A stretch of DNA of 58,749 nt from Volvariella volvacea V23. Its lineage: Eukaryota; Basidiomycota; Agaricomycetes; Agaricales; Pluteaceae. The notes under the pieces are model-generated. The model did not search any database, was not told the DNA's origin, and was given only the letters and a program-made list of their open reading frames with translations. Positions 55,570 to 58,749 of this stretch are shown in pieces. The stretch covers positions 725,683-784,431 of the forward strand of contig KB722739.1 of the NCBI GenBank assembly GCA_000349905.1. The letters run 5' to 3'. The translations under genes were made by a program, and so were the position numbers. Numbering within the stretch: position 1 is the first letter of the stretch; every line of letters starts with the position of its first letter.

Positions 55570-56917
55570 ATGCAAGCGTCCAACGGTAGCGCACCTCTAC
55601 CCCAAGAACTACTAGAATACGTTGTCGACTACCTCTCGGATGACCATGAGGCACTAAAAGCTTGCAGCCTTGTTTCCAGGTCGCTTGTTTCTGCCTCCCA
55701 GAGAAACCTCTTCCGTCACCTGTTTATTAGCCTCAGCGGATCTGGGTTGGACATTGATTCATTCCTCACCAGCTTATGCTCCCGTACCCAGCTGCACCTT
55801 TCTTTTGTCCAACTCCTAACCATCCAATCGCTCAATTCTCTGTGCGACTATAATCGCGAACTTCTACTTCGAGCCATTCGGTCACTTGTTAATCTCACAC
55901 ACTTGGACATTCGTTGTCTACCGGACCAGCGATTCGATATAGCGGGCTTTACATCTGGTATCAGCTCTACAGATATCCTCCGCGAATGCTTTCGCTACAA
56001 CATTACCCGCATTTCGCTATACGGATGCTCCTCGTTCCCCTCCGAAGTTCTCCATCAGTGCAAGTCCCTTGCGCGCCTAGCTCTTCGTAGCGTTGCATTT
56101 ATGCCAATGTCCAAGAGCTTACCCTTTTCTGAGCGCATACCTCTTAAATCCTTGTACCTTGGTCAACTTTGGGTTCGTCCCCCCCCAGAAAGTATTATTT
56201 CCCCAAAGTTCTTCGAACATAATTCGTGCGCCTGGGATATTAGTCAACTCAAGGCTTTGGGATGTTGCGCACAGAAAATGAAAGACTACCAAATGTTTTT
56301 GGAGTTCACCGAGAATTTCTCCCTCCTACACGTTACGTCCCTTGCTATAGAGGTTCCACCAGAATGTAAGTTGTTTACTCATCCTTCCCCCATTTATCTA
56401 ATGGAGCAGTGACAACGGCGAGAGACCACCAGCTCATCGATTTATCTCTTCTACCCCATCTGACTTCTCTGACGCTTTCAATCGAGGAGAACGCTTCCGC
56501 GCGGCAAAGTTACATTCCATGGATGATCTCCCAACTTAACGAAACACCTTTTCTCAACCAGCTCTGCGAAATCTATATCCGAATAACTCTCTCCAGTTTC
56601 GCCACTATGATCACGATACGAGAGCAAGACTGGAGGTTGTTAGACGAATGCCTTGCGAAAGATAAGTTCAGCAAATTGCGACTTGTATCATTCAAAGTCT
56701 ATCTCCAATATTGGTCGTCGAGCGCTCGGGTAGATAACGAGGAAGTGAGAGAAGCATTCAGAGATGTACTGCCAAAAACAATGGAGCGGAAGGCGTTGGA
56801 TATAGATGTCTCTGCTACGCGCTGTAAGTTGCATTGTAATCTTTTGCCTGCAAGATTTGATATATTTGAACATTAGGGGCTCTTTTGAACGAAAAATTTC
56901 CAACGCTGTCGTGCTGA
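55570..56917 (+). CDS. F-box protein, three-exon subfamily, copy E (416 aa)
   Basis: Exons 55570-56365, 56410-56823 and 56877-56917 sum to 1251 nt. F-box at residues 6-50 (LPQELLEYVVDYLSDDHEAL then CSLVSRSLVSASQRNLFRHL). The body includes RECFRYNITRISLYGCSSFP, CKSLARLALRSVAFMP and DHQLIDLSLLPHL after the 44-nt intron 1. The last exon, 41 nt, encodes ALLNEKFPTLSC. It is the closest relative of copy B, on the opposite strand, and like copy B is followed by an M35 peptidase gene. Likely an SCF adaptor; target unknown. Confidence 0.82.
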
Positions 56918-58405
56918 ATTTCGTGCTAGTGGAAGTACTCCCATTTAATAATTTAGAATGTGAAATTCCGTTGCTTCATAAGTCATTTGGCAGAGGTTTT
57001 GCCTGGGGTTTTGCCGGATTCGTCTCAGACTACAAGGAATTGTTATAGACGCCTTACTCGGAGAAATAGGAGAAGGGCTAGTTTCGAGACGACATTCTTA
57101 ATTAAGGCAAAGGCTGTGCAACGTACGCTGTCATTCCAAACTCGCCCTATGTCACCTCCACCATTGGCCAGGCCAAGCAACCCCCCGACTAGACGGACAC
57201 CAGACCTGAGGACTCCGATTTGGGCGGTGGTTTTCCTATCACCGTAGATCGCTGAAAGGCCTCTTGGTCTGGAGGAACACCTGAAGTTGGCGTTATTCAA
57301 TTGAACATTCCTATTTCGGTTTGGGAGTATCGGGATTGCAGGCGTTCATAGGCGGTATTGAATGTAGCACAGCAGCTGACGCGTTGATGCGGCTTCGAGA
57401 TAGCTTTTAAAATGGGAGATGCTTGTCTTGGCACATGAACTCTGGTGTTTCAACGCCAGGGAGAGGCTCCGATGAAGGTGGAAGGAATGCATCGTTGTAG
57501 TGCTGGAATTGGCTGAAATGAGTCGGTGACATTGGGATGAATGTGACTCGAAATTCAAGTGTTGCCATGTGACTATACTGTAACAGGAGCAAATTAGGCA
57601 ACATGATGAACGAGGAATAAAGGAATCCAGCTATGACAGATGGTATCCAGCAACTTGACACTGAATCTGAAGGACACTGGTCGTTGTCAAACTGCACACC
57701 TCTCATGTGCTACTGATAGCAGAAGTTCAAAGTGCACCAGCACTTCGAACGTGTTTTCTGTCATGGACTTCGGTCCCTGGTGAGATGTGTACTATTTATA
57801 GACCTACTGGATGCAGTCCTCTATGCACCGCCAAGCCTTTCAGACCTACCGCTCATGCTCACATGCAGTCAAAGACAACACTTGGAAGTTCCCGTATTGC
57901 AATAAGCTCGGGTGTCTCGCCTACAGCCACAGGATGGCAACAAGCCGGACTTGTTGCGTAAATTAAAATTTACACAAAGTAGAGAATGAAATAAGGGTTC
58001 AGATCGAGATGGGCGATGAAGAAGAGTCGACTCATTGTTAGATGGGGCGCTGAAATGGTGGAATTTGGTATGTCGTGGCCAAAAACAAAGAACTTCCATT
58101 CGCCCATTGTCAAGCCAGTTGAACGCTGTACCAAACCATTCCATCAATTCCGATCCGCCACTAATTCTAGAATTTTAGGCCCTCTCGTGGATACCCATGC
58201 TGTTCCCGGCAAAAGTGGTAGTATTTGTGCGGTCATCATGAGTGTCATTAATGCTCTCAACGCCATCAATGTGTAATTTGTCCCTTATTACGCAGTAATT
58301 CAAGGGAACTATAAAGCGATCACAAGTAGCTTGGATCCGCTGTCAGAACCACTCCCAGTGGCAATTTCATTTGGCTCCCTATTCCTAGTGTCTTCGAGCC
58401 CCACG
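56918..58405. other. Spacer upstream of the second M35 gene
   Basis: Corresponds in position to the spacer between F-box copy B and the first M35 gene. Only faint similarity between the two is visible by eye. No gene is supported. Confidence 0.4.
58310..58316 (+). promoter_or_regulatory. TATA box of the second M35 gene
   Basis: TATAAAG lies about 90 nt upstream of the ATG at 58406, comparable to the TATAAAA of the first M35 gene. Confidence 0.45.
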
Positions 58406-58749
58406 ATGTTCTCCCCCATCCGTCCCATACTTCTCGCTCTTGTATTGGGTGCCTGCCATGTCGCTGCCATTCAGAGTCTTTCTCTGACCATCTCTGGTGC
58501 ACCCCTTAGCCTTCTAAGCCAAACGTGCATCTAACATCTAGGTCCATACGATAGGCTCTTCATCCATCGTCGACGTCGACAATCTCAAGGTCGTTGCCAC
58601 TGTCACCAACACTGGTAACGAAACTCTCAGGGTCCTGAACGACCCTTACAGCCCGCTCTCCAGCCTGCCTACCGACACCTTCACGGTCACCGATGCAGCT
58701 GGGGACACTCCAGACTTCACTGGTATTAAGGCCAAATTCGTTCCAAGTG
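58406..58749 (+). CDS. M35 metalloendopeptidase, second copy, 5' part only
   Basis: Exon 1 (58406-58496) encodes a signal peptide (IRPILLALVLGACHVAA) and IQSLSLTISG. A 58-nt intron (58497-58554) leads to exon 2, which continues to the window end and encodes GSSSIVDVDNLKVVATVTNT, DPYSPLSSLPTDTFTVTDAA and DFTGIKAKFVPS. This is the propeptide of a deuterolysin/peptidyl-Lys metalloendopeptidase and it aligns closely with the complete gene at 35137-36473, including the intron position and phase. The catalytic domain lies outside the window, so activity cannot be judged. Confidence 0.85.

Noticed and set aside
1..58749. tRNA or rRNA genes
   Set aside because: Looked for T-arm-like GGTTCGAATCC and related boxes; only isolated partial matches (for example near 1248) without a cloverleaf.

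Overview
The window is nuclear DNA of a filamentous basidiomycete. Genes are broken by many short GT-AG introns (about 44-83 nt), coding density is moderate, and the families are typical of Agaricomycetes: expanded F-box proteins, M35 peptidyl-Lys-type metalloendopeptidases, a KRE6/SKN1 glucan-synthesis protein, a DUF6699 protein, and membrane proteins carrying tandem beta-sandwich modules. The mix of M35 peptidases and F-box clusters recalls Rhizoctonia/Ceratobasidium-like Cantharellales, but that is inference. No tRNA, rRNA or CRISPR was recognised. There is one assembly gap of 100 N (39327-39426).

Left part (1.9-13 kb, all minus strand): four tandem paralogs of a single-pass membrane protein. 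Each has the same four-exon layout: two tandem copies of a beta-sandwich-like module, a Ser/Thr stalk, a GG-rich transmembrane helix, an intracellular coiled coil, and an invariant PPAY motif (a PPxY WW-domain ligand). The two module copies are split by phase-1 introns at the equivalent position, which suggests origin by exon duplication. Parts of the promoters and 3' flanks are duplicated too. This array is the most novel-looking element. A further single-pass Ser/Pro-rich membrane protein (13.7-15.1 kb) follows and is divergent from a DUF6699 gene (15.6-17.2 kb). Next comes an intact 11-exon KRE6/SKN1 gene (17.8-20.7 kb) for beta-1,6-glucan synthesis.

Middle part (20.7-32 kb): a long T-rich gene-poor stretch, a small cysteine-containing secreted protein with a probable GPI signal, an intronless F-box protein, two tandem copies of an unrecognised short family, and a multi-exon protein with a PD-(D/E)XK-nuclease-like core.

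Right part (32-58.7 kb): an F-box nursery with three intact genes, one frameshifted pseudogene and one fragment, and a fourth intact copy at 55.6 kb. All intact copies share a three-exon layout with a 41-nt last exon. Two M35 metalloendopeptidase genes sit beside F-box genes: one complete (35.1-36.5 kb) and one cut by the window edge (58.4 kb). The two F-box/M35 units have opposite orientation, suggesting an inverted segmental duplication. Between them lie a probable transposon remnant next to the N gap, a Ser/Pro-rich conserved fungal protein (45.8-47.1 kb), a small CxC-type protein (48.1 kb), and a full-length ABCB/MDR-type transporter (49.6-54.9 kb).
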